Below are positions 1-9,564 of a DNA stretch of 64,000 nt, one piece after another (position 1 is the stretch's first letter; every line of letters starts with the position of its first letter). Both the position numbers and the translations under genes were made by a program. The DNA lies in NCBI GenBank assembly GCA_035626395.1, contig DASPNR010000002.1, forward strand, positions 533,019 to 597,018, given 5' to 3'. Origin of the DNA: Candidatus Limnocylindrales bacterium. Lineage in GTDB: Bacteria; Desulfobacterota; Binatia; UBA1149; CAITLU01. The notes below the pieces were generated by a model. The model was given only the letters and a program-made list of their open reading frames with translations, searched no databases and was not told the origin of the DNA.

Positions 1-369
1 AATCGTGCCGTGCGCGCCGGCCGGTGCGCCGACGATGGCAGCACCGTGCGAGCCGCCGTACACGACGCGCACGCCAGCGCCGCTGCCGCTGCCGCGGATC
101 ATCTGTCCGCCCAGGTCCAGCTGGATGGATTCCGCCAGCTCACCGGCGCGAATGATCAGACCGTCGATGGGACAGACAGAGGCTACGACCGGGTCGGTCG
201 CGAGAAGACGCGCATCGGTGACTACGGTGTCGCCGCAGGCGCAGGCGACGCGTCCCTGCGGGAGCTCGTCCCCGCACGCCGCCGCCGAAGCGGAAGCCGG
301 AACGGCAGTGAGAACCAGCATGAGGCACCACCGTAGCGCCGGTCCCCCGATCGTCATGGCGCGGACCAT
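1..369 (-). CDS. Secreted beta-helix-like protein, 5' part only (runs off window)
   Basis: The reading frame is open from an ATG at 369 to the left window edge, so only the N-terminal part is present. It begins with a short basic start and a hydrophobic stretch ending in Ala-Ser-Ala-Ser-Ala-Ala-Ala, a typical Sec signal peptide, followed by a Cys-rich segment (CGDELPQGRVACACGD). The rest is Gly/Ile/Val-rich with short beta-strand-like repeats (GLIIRAGEL, IQLDLGGQMIRG), as in right-handed parallel beta-helix proteins. It resembles the complete secreted protein at 30766-31584 in layout (signal, Cys pair, 'LDL-G' motif). A second in-frame ATG lies at 357; the upstream one has a weak GGA at 5 bases. 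Function unknown; surface or secreted location inferred. Confidence 0.6.
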   Translation of the reverse strand, partial: MVRAMTIGGPALRWCLMLVLTAVPASASAAACGDELPQGRVACACGDTVVTDARLLATDPVVASVCPIDGLIIRAGELAESIQLDLGGQMIRGSGSGAGVRVVYGGSHGAAIVGAPAGAHGTI

Positions 370-381
370 AGTGTCCGCGCC
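358..381. promoter_or_regulatory. Perfect 9-bp inverted repeat at the start of the secreted-protein gene
   Basis: GGCGCGGAC at 358-366 is the exact reverse complement of 373-381, with a 6-base centre. It overlaps or directly precedes the two candidate start codons (357, 369) of the leftward gene. In RNA it would form a strong stem over the translation start; as DNA it could be an operator. No function is shown. Confidence 0.5.
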
Positions 382-566
382 AAGGTTGCGTCAATCGGAG
401 ACGCTCGCTCGTCGGCGCAGACGCCGTCGTGGCGCACCCATGGCAGCGCCCAAGAACGCGCTCCGGCGCCGCCATCGCTCTGCGACGATCCTCGCCCGGG
501 ACGATCGCGCTCGTGGTTGCGTGCAATTGGTGCATCCATCGTCACAATGGTTACGCAGGACGAGCG

Positions 567-2684
567 ATGATCTGGCCCACACGAAAGGATCGCCCCGGCC
601 GGGACGCTGCGCCCCGCCGCCCACCGCTGTGGCAGAAAAGCGCACCGCCGCAGCAGCAGCGCGCAGCCGCGCCGGCCATGCCGCCGCGCAACACCTGGCT
701 GACTTTCGTCGCGATCCTGCTCGTCAACTACCTGCTCATGCGCTTCCTGCTGCCGGGGCCGGGCGACCCCGTCACCGTGCCGTACACGGCGTTCAAGGAG
801 CAGGTGCTGGCGCGAAACGTCGCTTCCATCTACAGCCAGGGCGCGAGCATCGAGGGTCGCTTCGTTGCTCCCATCACGTGGCCGCCCCCGAGCGACGAGG
901 CCACGGCGCAGATCAACCCCGAGGCCGGCGCCGCCGACAGGCCGGACGCCGGCGCCGCAGAGGCCGTCGAGCCCGAGGCCGGTGCTGCAGGGCGCGCGCA
1001 GCCGCGGCAGTTCGAGACATTCGAGACGACTCTGCCGGTGTTCGTCGACCCGGGCCTGGAGGGGCTCCTCATCGAGCACGGCGTCGAGATCAGTGCCGTT
1101 CCGATCCAGGACGGGAGCGGGTGGACGACGCTGCTGTTGGGGTTTGGCCCGGCCCTTCTCATCATCGGCTTCTACGTCTGGATGTACCGGCGCGCTGCCG
1201 GACAGGCCGGCGGCTTTGGCTCGCTCATGGGAATCGGCGCGAGCAAGGCGCGGCGCTACGATCAGGAGACCAGCGCAAGAGTCACGTTCGAGGACGTCGC
1301 CGGAATCGACGAGGCCGAGAACGAGCTCGTCGAGATCGTCGACTTCCTCAAGGAGCCCGACAAGTACACGCGCCTCGGCGGCAGTGCGCCCAAGGGAGTG
1401 CTGCTGGTGGGAGCGCCGGGTACGGGCAAGACACTTTTGGCGCGTGCAGTGGCCGGCGAGGCCGACGTTCCTTTCTTCTCGATGTCGGCCGCCGAGTTCG
1501 TCGAGATGATCGTGGGCGTCGGCGCGGCGCGCGTGCGCGACCTCTTCCGGCAGGCGCGCGAGAACGCGCCCGCCATCATTTTCATCGACGAGATCGATTC
1601 CATTGGCCGCGCGCGCGGCGCCGTTGCCATCGGCGGATCGACCGAGCAGGAGCAGACGCTCAACCAGATCCTCACCGAGATGGACGGCTTCTCCGGCCGC
1701 GAGGGCGTCATCGTGCTGGCGGCGACGAATCAGCCCGATCTTCTCGACAAGGCGCTGCTGCGGCCGGGCCGCTTCGACCGGCGCGTCGTCGTCAATCTGC
1801 CCGACAAGAACGGCCGGCAAGCCATCCTGAAGGTGCACACGCGAAAGGTGCCGCTGGCGTCCGATGTGCGCCTCGATGAGCTGGCCGCCGCCACTCCCGG
1901 CCTGTCGGGCGCCGATCTTCGCAACCTCGTCAACGAAAGCGCCCTGCTGGCGGCGCGGCGCAACCAGAGCGAGGTGCGGCAGAAGGATTTCCTGGACGCG
2001 CTCGAGAAGATCGTGCTCGGCCCGGAGCGGCCGCTGCTGCTCAGCCGCGAGGATCGCGAGCGCATCGCCTATCACGAGAGCGGCCACGCGATTCTGGGCC
2101 TGGTGGTGCCGGGAGCCGACCCGGTTCATCGCGTCAGCATCGTGCCGCGCGGGCAGGCGCTCGGCGTGACCTACCAGCGTCCGGAGTCGGACCGCTACAA
2201 CTATCCGGAGGCGTACCTGCGGGCGCGCATCATCGGCATGCTCGGCGGCCGCGCGGCCGAAGAAATCGTCTACGGCACGCGCACGACCGGTGCGGAGAAC
2301 GACATCGAGCAGGCTACGGCTCTGGCGCGCAGCATGGTCACGCGCTGGGGCATGAGCGATGCCGTGGGCCTGGTGCAGCTCGCGCCGCGGGTCAATCCGT
2401 TCCTGGGGACGCAGGACATGGCGGGACCGCGGCCGTTCAGCGACGAGACGGCGCGTCTGATCGACACCGAGGTGCAGCGCATCATCGGCGATTGCCACGA
2501 CCAGGCACGCTCGCTGCTCACGCGCCACCGCAGGGAGCTGGAGGCGCTGGTCGAAGCGCTTCTCGAGCACGAGACGCTCGACGAGCAGCAGATCCTGGAC
2601 GTGACCGGGCTTCCTCCGGCGCCGGCCCTGGAGAGCAGCCGCGTGGCGGCGGCCGATCGAAAGAGCGCGGCCGGCGGCGTGTAA
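567..2684 (+). CDS. ftsH: ATP-dependent zinc metalloprotease FtsH
   Basis: 705-residue membrane-anchored AAA+ protease for quality control of membrane and short-lived cytoplasmic proteins. The first membrane segment is near residues 27-43. A periplasmic part carries an unusual Ala/Gly/Asp/Glu-rich insert (about 120-155), and a second membrane segment lies near 193-212. The Walker A motif GAPGTGKT is at 282-289, followed by Walker B (IIFIDEID) and the second region of homology with RPGRFDRR. The zinc site HESGH is at 503-507, with the distal Asp in the GAENDIEQ region; most FtsH proteins have HEAGH. The start at 567 follows AGGA by 6 bases; an upstream in-frame ATG at 429 would add 46 residues atypical of the family. 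Converges with the molybdopterin enzyme, 20 bp away. Confidence 0.95.
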   Translation: MIWPTRKDRPGRDAAPRRPPLWQKSAPPQQQRAAAPAMPPRNTWLTFVAILLVNYLLMRFLLPGPGDPVTVPYTAFKEQVLARNVASIYSQGASIEGRFVAPITWPPPSDEATAQINPEAGAADRPDAGAAEAVEPEAGAAGRAQPRQFETFETTLPVFVDPGLEGLLIEHGVEISAVPIQDGSGWTTLLLGFGPALLIIGFYVWMYRRAAGQAGGFGSLMGIGASKARRYDQETSARVTFEDVAGIDEAENELVEIVDFLKEPDKYTRLGGSAPKGVLLVGAPGTGKTLLARAVAGEADVPFFSMSAAEFVEMIVGVGAARVRDLFRQARENAPAIIFIDEIDSIGRARGAVAIGGSTEQEQTLNQILTEMDGFSGREGVIVLAATNQPDLLDKALLRPGRFDRRVVVNLPDKNGRQAILKVHTRKVPLASDVRLDELAAATPGLSGADLRNLVNESALLAARRNQSEVRQKDFLDALEKIVLGPERPLLLSREDRERIAYHESGHAILGLVVPGADPVHRVSIVPRGQALGVTYQRPESDRYNYPEAYLRARIIGMLGGRAAEEIVYGTRTTGAENDIEQATALARSMVTRWGMSDAVGLVQLAPRVNPFLGTQDMAGPRPFSDETARLIDTEVQRIIGDCHDQARSLLTRHRRELEALVEALLEHETLDEQQILDVTGLPPAPALESSRVAAADRKSAAGGV

Positions 2685-2704
2685 GAGATGCAGGGACGAA
2701 AAGC

Positions 2705-4930
2705 CTACGCCGGCGCGCGCTCCAGCCGAACCGGAATGCCGTTGAACATCGTCGTTCCGGTGGCGACGTCGTAGGCGCGGTCGTCGGTCAGGAGGTTCGT
2801 GTTGACGCCGGCGTGCTCGGCGGCCACCGAGAGCCTGGCCCCCGGCGCATCGTGGCCCCAGCCGTGCGGCAGGCTGACGACGCCGGGCATGAGGTCGTCG
2901 GTGACCTCCACCGGCACCAGCACCCCGCCGGTTCGGCTGGTGAGGCGGACGCGATCGCCGCTGGCGACGCCGACGCGTGCCGCATCGCGCGACGACATCT
3001 GCAACGTGCACCGATCGCGCCCCTTCACCAGCGCGCGCACGTTGTGCATGAACGAATTGCACGAGCGCAGATCGCGCCGCCCGATCAGGACGAGATCGGG
3101 ACGCGGCGCCGCCATGGCGGCGCGCAGGCGCGAAAGATCCGCGAGCATCGGCTCCGGCGCCAGCTCGATCTTGCCGCTGACGGTGTTGATGACGTCGGCG
3201 AGGTGCGGCTTGAGCGCGCCGAGGTCGATGCCGTGGGGATGCTCGCGCACCTTCTGCAGCGTCAGCCCGCCCGGCTTTCTGCCAAAGCCGTCGCCGTACG
3301 GGCCCACGCGCAGCAGCATGTCCAGGATCCGCTCGGGCCCCTGCCCTGCTCCTACCTTCTCGATGATCTCCTCCTCTGTCAGGCCGGGATAACGTCCGCT
3401 CTCGGCGACCGCCTGCGCGTACTGTCGCAGCACGAAGTCGTCCATCATCTGCAGCGGCGCCCCGCCCATGCCGAGAAGATGCGCGGACAGCGTCAGCAGG
3501 ATCTGCCAGCTCTGCTGCGCGCCTTGCGGCGGCGGCACTGCCTCCGAATACCACTTGGCGACGTCGCGCACCGAGAGCAGGTACAGCGCCAGCTCGTATC
3601 CGGAGTGCTCGACATACGACGGCGGCGGCAGGATGACGTTGGCCAGGCGCGTGGTCTCGTTGATGTAGAAGTCGATGCACACCAGGTAATCGAGGCCCGC
3701 GAAGGCCTCGGTCAGCCGCGCCGAATTGGCTGCGCTGACGGTGGCGTTGGTCGCGAGCAGGATCATCGCCCGCACCTGCCCCGGCCCCGGCGTCAGCATC
3801 TCCTCGCACATCGCGTTGGACGGAATGAGGCCTGCGACCTCGGGCTGACCGCTGACGCGGCTTCGCCAGCGCGCGATCTCGAAGCCCTTGCCGCGTGGCA
3901 GCGCGGCATCCACGGGCGCGGCCGGCGTCGTGAACATGACGCCTCCTTCGCGGTCGAGATTTCCCGACAGGATGTTGACGAGATCGCAGCCCCAGCTCGC
4001 AAGCAGGCCGAACTCCTGTACGCAGGTGCCGAGGCGACCGTAGCACGCCGCGCTCGGCGCGGCGCAGAACTCGCGCGCGAGCCGGCGGATGTCATCGGCG
4101 CTGATTCCGCAGTAGTCGGCGACGGCTTCGGGCGGGAACCCGGAGGCGACGGCGCGCACTTCTGCAAGCCCTTCGACCATTCCCTCCGCACGCTGCAGTC
4201 GCACGAGCCCCTCGGCGAACATCACGTGCACGAGGGACAGCAGGAAGGCGGCATCGGCGCCTGGCCGGATGAAATGATGCTCGTCGGCGATGCGCGCCGT
4301 CTCGGTGCGGCGCGGATCGATCACCACGATCCTGCCGCCGCGCCCCTGCACTTCCTCCAGGCGCCGCGGCATGTCGGGCGTGGTCATGAGGCTTCCGTGC
4401 GACACGATCGGGTTGGCGCCGACGATGAGGAGATAGCTGGTGCGGTCGATGTCGGGAACCGGCACGCCCAGCGGAAACTGGCGGCCGAACATCAGCCCCG
4501 TCTGCACGATCTTCGGCAGCGTGTCGATGGCGGCCGAGTTGAACAGGTTCTTCGAACCCAGCGCGCGTGCCAGCACCGGGCGATACAGAACCGAGCCCAG
4601 GTCGTGCACGACAGGATTGCCGGTGTACATGCCGATGGCGTCGTTGCCGTGCTCGTCGCGCACGGCGAGCAGGTTGCGCGCGACGTCGGCGTAGGCCTCT
4701 TCCCAGGAGATCTCCTCCCATCCCTCCCCGACCCGGCGGACGGGACGGCGCAGGCGGTCGGGATCCTCGTAGAGACCTTTCAGGCCGTACGCTTTCGGGC
4801 AGATGTAGCCGCGCGAGAAAGGGTCGCGATCATCGCCGCGCACGGTGACGATGCGGTCCTCCTCGATCTCGAGGCTTACGCCGCAGGTCGCTTCGCAAAA
4901 GGGACAGGTCCGTTGGGCAGTGCGGGCCAT
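2705..4930 (-). CDS. Molybdopterin (bis-MGD) oxidoreductase, DMSO reductase family
   Basis: 741-residue catalytic subunit. The N-terminus has a [4Fe-4S] motif (C9, C12, C16, C44), followed by molybdopterin-binding domains and the C-terminal MGD-binding barrel (SSRDAARVGVASGDRVRLTS and HGWGH region). There is no Tat twin-arginine signal, so it is probably cytoplasmic. At the expected metal-ligand position the sequence reads LFNSAAIDTLPK, with no Cys or TGA selenocysteine, so it is not a classical formate dehydrogenase. The substrate cannot be told; no electron-transfer or membrane subunit lies next to it. The ATG at 4930 is preceded by GGAGG (complement of 4939-4943); a longer in-frame start at 4984 lacks this and adds non-family residues. 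Confidence 0.85.
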   Translation of the reverse strand: MARTAQRTCPFCEATCGVSLEIEEDRIVTVRGDDRDPFSRGYICPKAYGLKGLYEDPDRLRRPVRRVGEGWEEISWEEAYADVARNLLAVRDEHGNDAIGMYTGNPVVHDLGSVLYRPVLARALGSKNLFNSAAIDTLPKIVQTGLMFGRQFPLGVPVPDIDRTSYLLIVGANPIVSHGSLMTTPDMPRRLEEVQGRGGRIVVIDPRRTETARIADEHHFIRPGADAAFLLSLVHVMFAEGLVRLQRAEGMVEGLAEVRAVASGFPPEAVADYCGISADDIRRLAREFCAAPSAACYGRLGTCVQEFGLLASWGCDLVNILSGNLDREGGVMFTTPAAPVDAALPRGKGFEIARWRSRVSGQPEVAGLIPSNAMCEEMLTPGPGQVRAMILLATNATVSAANSARLTEAFAGLDYLVCIDFYINETTRLANVILPPPSYVEHSGYELALYLLSVRDVAKWYSEAVPPPQGAQQSWQILLTLSAHLLGMGGAPLQMMDDFVLRQYAQAVAESGRYPGLTEEEIIEKVGAGQGPERILDMLLRVGPYGDGFGRKPGGLTLQKVREHPHGIDLGALKPHLADVINTVSGKIELAPEPMLADLSRLRAAMAAPRPDLVLIGRRDLRSCNSFMHNVRALVKGRDRCTLQMSSRDAARVGVASGDRVRLTSRTGGVLVPVEVTDDLMPGVVSLPHGWGHDAPGARLSVAAEHAGVNTNLLTDDRAYDVATGTTMFNGIPVRLERAPA

Positions 4931-5380
4931 GGCCGGAGCCTCCGCGTGGCGACGGATCGTTCGGACGTCGCCATCTGCAGGCAACTGTAGTGGCGGCGCT
5001 CGCTGCCGGCCATGGCCAATCCCGGCGCCGTCGCGCAGGCCACTACGAGGCTCGTCGGCCGTGGCTCAGCGTGCTCGGCGAAGCCGTCCGACGATGCAAC
5101 GCGCATAGCGCGATGCACATTCGGCCGCTTGGACCGCGCCTAGCGAACCGGCTCCTCCCGGAGCGGAGGCGGCAAGCGCACCAGTCGGACTTTCGGGGGG
5201 CAACGATGGACGGAACGGGGAACCAGTCTCTGCTCCACGCGCATTTCGCCACTGGCTTGAGCGGCCCCGGCGGGCAATAACCGGCCTGCTCAACGGAACA
5301 TCGGGTCAGGCGCGCTCTTCCGGCTCTCGCTGCCGGCACGACAGCCTGGGCCGCTGGTCGTCCGTGACTGGAGGGGCCCC
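4931..5380. other. 450-bp intergenic region with an imperfect inverted repeat
   Basis: This lies between two divergent genes and should hold both promoters. I see no convincing coding sequence. TTGAGC at 5257-5262 pairs with GCTCAA at 5288-5293, and the inner GGCC bases extend the stem. A clear ribosome binding site (GGAGG, 5370-5374) belongs to the following gene. No good sigma70 or sigma54 promoter was found by eye. Confidence 0.4.
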
Positions 5381-8300
5381 ATGAAACTCGATGTTCGCAG
5401 CGCGGGCCGCGGCCTTGGCCGCCGTCTGCTCATGTCTGCCGCGCTCGCTTTCGCCTCGGCGCTGCTGCCTGCTGCCGCCGGCGCCGAAGTGACGCTCGGC
5501 GGCTGGATGGCCCACAGCCCCGACGACATCGACACGGGCAACATCCCGGGCCTGCTCGGCTTCAGCGGCGACAACGTGGTGCAGACGGCGACGATGCCGT
5601 TCAGCATCAGCATCAACGGCACCAGCTACAACACGGTCGCGATCTCGACCAACGGCTGGCTCGAGTTCGGCGGCAACACGTCGCCCGACAGCGACCCGAC
5701 CAACGACTGCCTTCCAACCAGCGCGCACACCAATCCCTTCCTGGCGGCGTTCTGGGACGACATGCAGACGGCGAGCACCAGCGAGGTGCAGTACGGGACC
5801 GTCGGCAGCACCGGCAACCGGACGTTCCTGGTCGACTTCTTCCTGGACACCAAGACCAGCAGCGACGATGGCGGTGACGACGTCAGGATGCAGGTGCAGA
5901 TCCACGAGCGCTCCAGCCTGATCTCGGTAAAGTACACCGACACGCAGCCGCTGTCGGGAGGACAGACGGCAACGATCGGCTTTCAGACCTCCACTGCCGT
6001 CTCCGGCTCCTATCCCGTCGGCTGCAACGCGCGCATCCTCGACGACAACCACGTCGGCGAAGGCTGGTCGATCGACGTGCGCAACACCGGCCTGCTGACG
6101 CTGGCCGGCTCGATGGCGATGAGCTCGGACGACATCAGCGGCTTCACCACGCTCTCCGGCGACGATGCCACCGCCACGCCCACCCTTCCCTTCAGCGTCA
6201 ACATCGAAGGGACCAGCTACAGCACGATGACGATCTCGACCAACGGCTGGATCGAGTTCGGCGGCAACACCTCGGGCGACAGCGATCCCACCAACAACTG
6301 CCTGCCGTCGTCCGTGCACACCAACCCGCTGCTGGCCGTGTACTGGGACGACATGCGCACGGTCAACCAGAACATCCGTTACGGCGTGACCGGCACCAGT
6401 CCCAACCGCGTCTACGTCGTCGACTTCGTGCTCGACGACGTCGATGCAAGCGACGACGGCGCCGACGACGTGGAGGCGCAGGTCCAGATCCACGAACGCA
6501 GCAGCATGATCAGCGTGCGCTACCGCCTGGCGCAGCACCTGACCAACGGCCAGGGCGCGACCATCGGTTTTCAGGGCGACGGCGGCTCCTCGGCCGTCGG
6601 TTATCCGCTCACCTGCAACGGCCGCATCCTGGACGACAACCAGATCGACAAGGAGTGGTTCTCGGTGCACCCGAAGAGTCTCGGCGCGATGTCGCTGCAC
6701 GGCGCCATGGCGTTCTCCACCGACGACCTCAACGTGGGCAACTTCGCCGATATGCAGACGCTGTCGGGCAATGACGCCACGGCGACGGTGGACATGGAGT
6801 TCTCCATCACCATCGACGGCGTCGCCTACAACACCGTGACTCTGTCCACCAACGGCTGGATGGAGTTCGGCGGCAATACCTCGGGCAGCAGCGATCCGAC
6901 CAACGACTGCCTGCCGACCTCGGCGCACACCAATCCCTTCCTGGCCGCCTACTGGAACGACATGCAGACGGTGACCAATGGCGTTCGCTACGGCACGCTC
7001 GGCCAGGGCACCAACCAGGTCTTCATCGCCGACTTCTCGCTCGACATGGTCACGAGCAGCGACGACAGCATCGACGACCTCGGCGTGCAGGTGCAGGTGC
7101 ACCAGCGATCCGGAACCATCACCGTCAAATACCGCACCGTCCAGCCGAGCAGCGGCGGCCAGGGCACGACCATCGGCTTCCAGGGTGCCGGCGGCGCCTC
7201 GGCCACCGCCTCTCCGCTGACCTGCAACGGCAAGATCCTCGACGACAACGTCGACGGCGAGAGCTGGTCGGTGGCGCCGCTGCCCGTGTGCGACAACGGC
7301 ATCGTCGAGACCAAGGAGTCATGCGACACCGGCGCGGCCAACGGCACGGGCAGCTCGTGCTGCACGAGCACGTGCGGCTTCGTCGCCGCTGCCACGCTCT
7401 GCCGCACCGGCTCGGGCGACTCGTGCGATCCGAACGAAGCGTGCACGGGCAGCTCGGGCACCTGCCCCACCGACGTTTTCGCGTCCTCCAGCACGGTCTG
7501 CCGCAGCGGCTCGGGCGACCTGTGCGATCCGGACGAGACGTGCACCGGCGTTGCCGGTCAGACCTGCCCCGCCAACACGGTGGCCGCCTCCGGCACGCTT
7601 TGCCGCGCGGGCTCCGGCGACATGTGCGACCCCGACGAGACGTGCACCGGTCAGGTCGGAGCGACCTGTCCGGCCAACGTCGTGCTGAGCGCCGCCACCG
7701 AGTGCCGCGCCGGCGGCGGAGCGTGCGACGTCGCCGAGAGCTGCACCGGCACCGCCAATCAGCCGTGTCCCGCCGACGCGTTCGTGCCGGCACAGACGAG
7801 CGTGTGCCGCACGGGCTCGGGCGACCTGTGCGATCCCGAGGAGCTCTGCAGCGGGAGCTCGGCCGACTGCCCCGGCGACGTCGTGGCGTCACCGGGCACC
7901 ACGTGTCGCGCCGGCTCCGGCGACATCTGCGATCCGGATGAGCAGTGTACGGGAACGGCCGGCGCCTCCTGCCCGGCCGATACGATCTCCAGCGCGGCGA
8001 CGATCTGTCGCACCGGCTCCGGCGACGTGTGCGACCCCGACGAGACCTGCACCGGCAGCGCCGGGCAGGCGTGTCCAAGCGACGTCGTCGCCTCCACCGA
8101 CACGCAATGCCGGGCGCCAGCCGATCTGTGCGATGCCGCCGAGACCTGCACCGGCAGTGCCGGCCAGGGCTGCCCCAGCGATGCGCCGGCACAAGAAGGG
8201 ACCTCGTGCCGCGGTGTTGCCAGCGACTGCGACGACGAAGAAACCTGCGACGGCAGCTCCTTCTCCTGTCCGGCCGATGAGCCTGCAGAGCAAGGGACGA

Positions 8301-9475
8301 CGTGCCGCGTGGCCGCCGGCATCTGCGACGCCGACGAAACCTGCGACGGCACTTCGTTTGAATGCCCGCAGGATGCACCGGCCGCAGCCGGCAAGCCCTG
8401 TCGCGAAGCGGCCGGCGCCTGCGACGCCGCCGACACGTGCGACGGCCAGGGCTTCGACTGCATCGACGGCGTTCAGCCGAGCGACGTCCCCTGCCGCGCG
8501 GCCGCCGGCGCCTGCGACGCGGTCGACTACTGCGACGGCGGCGGAATCGACTGTCCTGCCGACGCCAAGAGCAGCGCCGTCTGCCGTTCGGCCGCGCACT
8601 CGTGCGACGTCGCCGAGAGCTGCGACGGCGTCTCCGACGCCTGTCCCTCCGACGGCCTGCACGGCGACGGCACCGCGTGCAGCGACGGAGACACCTGCAC
8701 CATCGAAGAGACGTGCCTGTCGGGAGTGTGCCAGGGCGGCCTGCAGGAGCCCGACAACTGCCAGGACGGCTTCCTGTGCTACAAGGCCAAGAACCCGCCC
8801 TTCGAGCCTGCCGAAGCGATCGTCATGGACGACGTCTACGACGGGCTGCGTTTCTTCGATCTCTACAAGCCGGGGCCGCTGTGCTCACCGAGCGAGATCG
8901 ACGAGGAGGCGATCATCGATCCCTCCACGTTCCTGCGTGGCTATTCCATCGACGAGACCTACTCATCGTTCACGCATGCACGGCGCACGGGCCTCGTCTT
9001 CACCAACGACCTCGGAATGATCCAGCTCGATACGATCTCGCCGGCGATGCTGATGGCGCCGGCGGCCGTCGATTCCTCGTCACCGCCGGCGGCGCCGCCG
9101 TTCGGCAGCCACGACGTCGATCACTTCAAGTGCTACAAAGTCGCAGTCACCAAGGGCACCGCCGGAATCACCAAGGGAACGCAGCTTGCGGTTCGCGACG
9201 AGCTGTCGCCTTCGGCGCCCGATCGCGTTTTGGACATCAAGAAGCCGAAGTTCGTGTGCTCGCCCGTGGACCTGGCCGGCGCCGGCATCAAGAACGAGCA
9301 CGGCTATCTCGTGTGCTATGGAGCCAAGACTGCCAAGGGCGAGCCCAGGCACGAGGTGCTGGCGGTGCATGCCACCGACGCGTATGGACGAGGCCGCACC
9401 GAGGTCGGCAAGGAATCGGTCGTATGCCTGCCGTCGGAGGTCGTGCCGGATGCCGGCCCGGCGGTCGGCCGATAG
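5381..9475 (+). CDS. Giant secreted protein: three repeated domains plus disintegrin-like Cys repeats
   Basis: 1364 residues. A Sec signal peptide (cleavage near residue 35, AAAGA/E) is followed by three tandem copies of a domain of about 200 residues (36-237, 238-436, 437-634). Each has the signature STNGWxEFGGNTS, SDPTNxCLP and a NPxLAxxWxDM motif, resembling nidogen-type beta domains. Residues 674-1115 hold about 14 Cys-rich repeats of some 30-35 residues, CRxxxxxCDxxExCxGxxxxCP, the spacing of eukaryotic disintegrin domains. The C-terminus (about 1120-1364) has two copies of a CYK...C-S-P unit. No membrane anchor or sorting signal is seen, and the T2SS in this window could export it. Function unknown; extracellular adhesion or binding is inferred. 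GGAGG lies 6 bases before the ATG. Confidence 0.9.
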   Translation: MKLDVRSAGRGLGRRLLMSAALAFASALLPAAAGAEVTLGGWMAHSPDDIDTGNIPGLLGFSGDNVVQTATMPFSISINGTSYNTVAISTNGWLEFGGNTSPDSDPTNDCLPTSAHTNPFLAAFWDDMQTASTSEVQYGTVGSTGNRTFLVDFFLDTKTSSDDGGDDVRMQVQIHERSSLISVKYTDTQPLSGGQTATIGFQTSTAVSGSYPVGCNARILDDNHVGEGWSIDVRNTGLLTLAGSMAMSSDDISGFTTLSGDDATATPTLPFSVNIEGTSYSTMTISTNGWIEFGGNTSGDSDPTNNCLPSSVHTNPLLAVYWDDMRTVNQNIRYGVTGTSPNRVYVVDFVLDDVDASDDGADDVEAQVQIHERSSMISVRYRLAQHLTNGQGATIGFQGDGGSSAVGYPLTCNGRILDDNQIDKEWFSVHPKSLGAMSLHGAMAFSTDDLNVGNFADMQTLSGNDATATVDMEFSITIDGVAYNTVTLSTNGWMEFGGNTSGSSDPTNDCLPTSAHTNPFLAAYWNDMQTVTNGVRYGTLGQGTNQVFIADFSLDMVTSSDDSIDDLGVQVQVHQRSGTITVKYRTVQPSSGGQGTTIGFQGAGGASATASPLTCNGKILDDNVDGESWSVAPLPVCDNGIVETKESCDTGAANGTGSSCCTSTCGFVAAATLCRTGSGDSCDPNEACTGSSGTCPTDVFASSSTVCRSGSGDLCDPDETCTGVAGQTCPANTVAASGTLCRAGSGDMCDPDETCTGQVGATCPANVVLSAATECRAGGGACDVAESCTGTANQPCPADAFVPAQTSVCRTGSGDLCDPEELCSGSSADCPGDVVASPGTTCRAGSGDICDPDEQCTGTAGASCPADTISSAATICRTGSGDVCDPDETCTGSAGQACPSDVVASTDTQCRAPADLCDAAETCTGSAGQGCPSDAPAQEGTSCRGVASDCDDEETCDGSSFSCPADEPAEQGTTCRVAAGICDADETCDGTSFECPQDAPAAAGKPCREAAGACDAADTCDGQGFDCIDGVQPSDVPCRAAAGACDAVDYCDGGGIDCPADAKSSAVCRSAAHSCDVAESCDGVSDACPSDGLHGDGTACSDGDTCTIEETCLSGVCQGGLQEPDNCQDGFLCYKAKNPPFEPAEAIVMDDVYDGLRFFDLYKPGPLCSPSEIDEEAIIDPSTFLRGYSIDETYSSFTHARRTGLVFTNDLGMIQLDTISPAMLMAPAAVDSSSPPAAPPFGSHDVDHFKCYKVAVTKGTAGITKGTQLAVRDELSPSAPDRVLDIKKPKFVCSPVDLAGAGIKNEHGYLVCYGAKTAKGEPRHEVLAVHATDAYGRGRTEVGKESVVCLPSEVVPDAGPAVGR
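5486..7282 (+). repeat. Three tandem copies of a ~600-bp coding unit
   Basis: Units start near 5486, 6092 and 6686. They encode the same domain, with the block TCGACCAACGGCTGG and its surroundings conserved in all three. The copies are diverged at many positions, so this is an old internal duplication rather than a recent or assembly-made one. Confidence 0.8.
7400..8727 (+). repeat. Array of ~14 Cys-rich (disintegrin-like) coding repeats, ~100 bp each
   Basis: Successive units read CRTGSGDSCDPNEACTG, CRSGSGDLCDPDETCTG, CRAGGGACDVAESCTG and so on. The first seven or so keep a GSGD core and CTG ending; the later ones drift to AAGACD and CDG. The last unit (ACSDGDTCTIEETC) is degenerate. The gradient from near-identical to diverged units suggests expansion from the N-terminal side. 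Confidence 0.8.
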
Positions 9476-9509
9476 ATCAGGTCCCTGCACCGAACAGGCT
9501 CGGACGGCG

Positions 9510-9543
9510 CGTGCCCGGCGCTTTCGATGGAACGTCGGGCACG
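9510..9543. other. Hairpin between convergent genes, possible bidirectional terminator
   Basis: CGTGCCCG at 9510-9517 pairs perfectly with 9536-9543 across an 18-base loop in the short gap between two convergent genes. There is no following T-run, so intrinsic termination is uncertain. Confidence 0.3.
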
Positions 9544-9564
9544 GCCGGCGAACCACGCGCCTTT

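Noticed and set aside
354..4046. A 1230-residue minus-strand open frame across ftsH
   Set aside because: It lies antisense to clear ftsH and out of frame with the molybdopterin gene; Arg/Ala-rich shadow typical of GC-rich DNA.
2705..4930. Formate dehydrogenase
   Set aside because: No Cys or selenocysteine codon at the ligand position and no partner subunits.
4876..5118. Small minus-strand gene upstream of the molybdopterin gene
   Set aside because: No ribosome binding site, signal or recognisable domain; composition is shadow-like.
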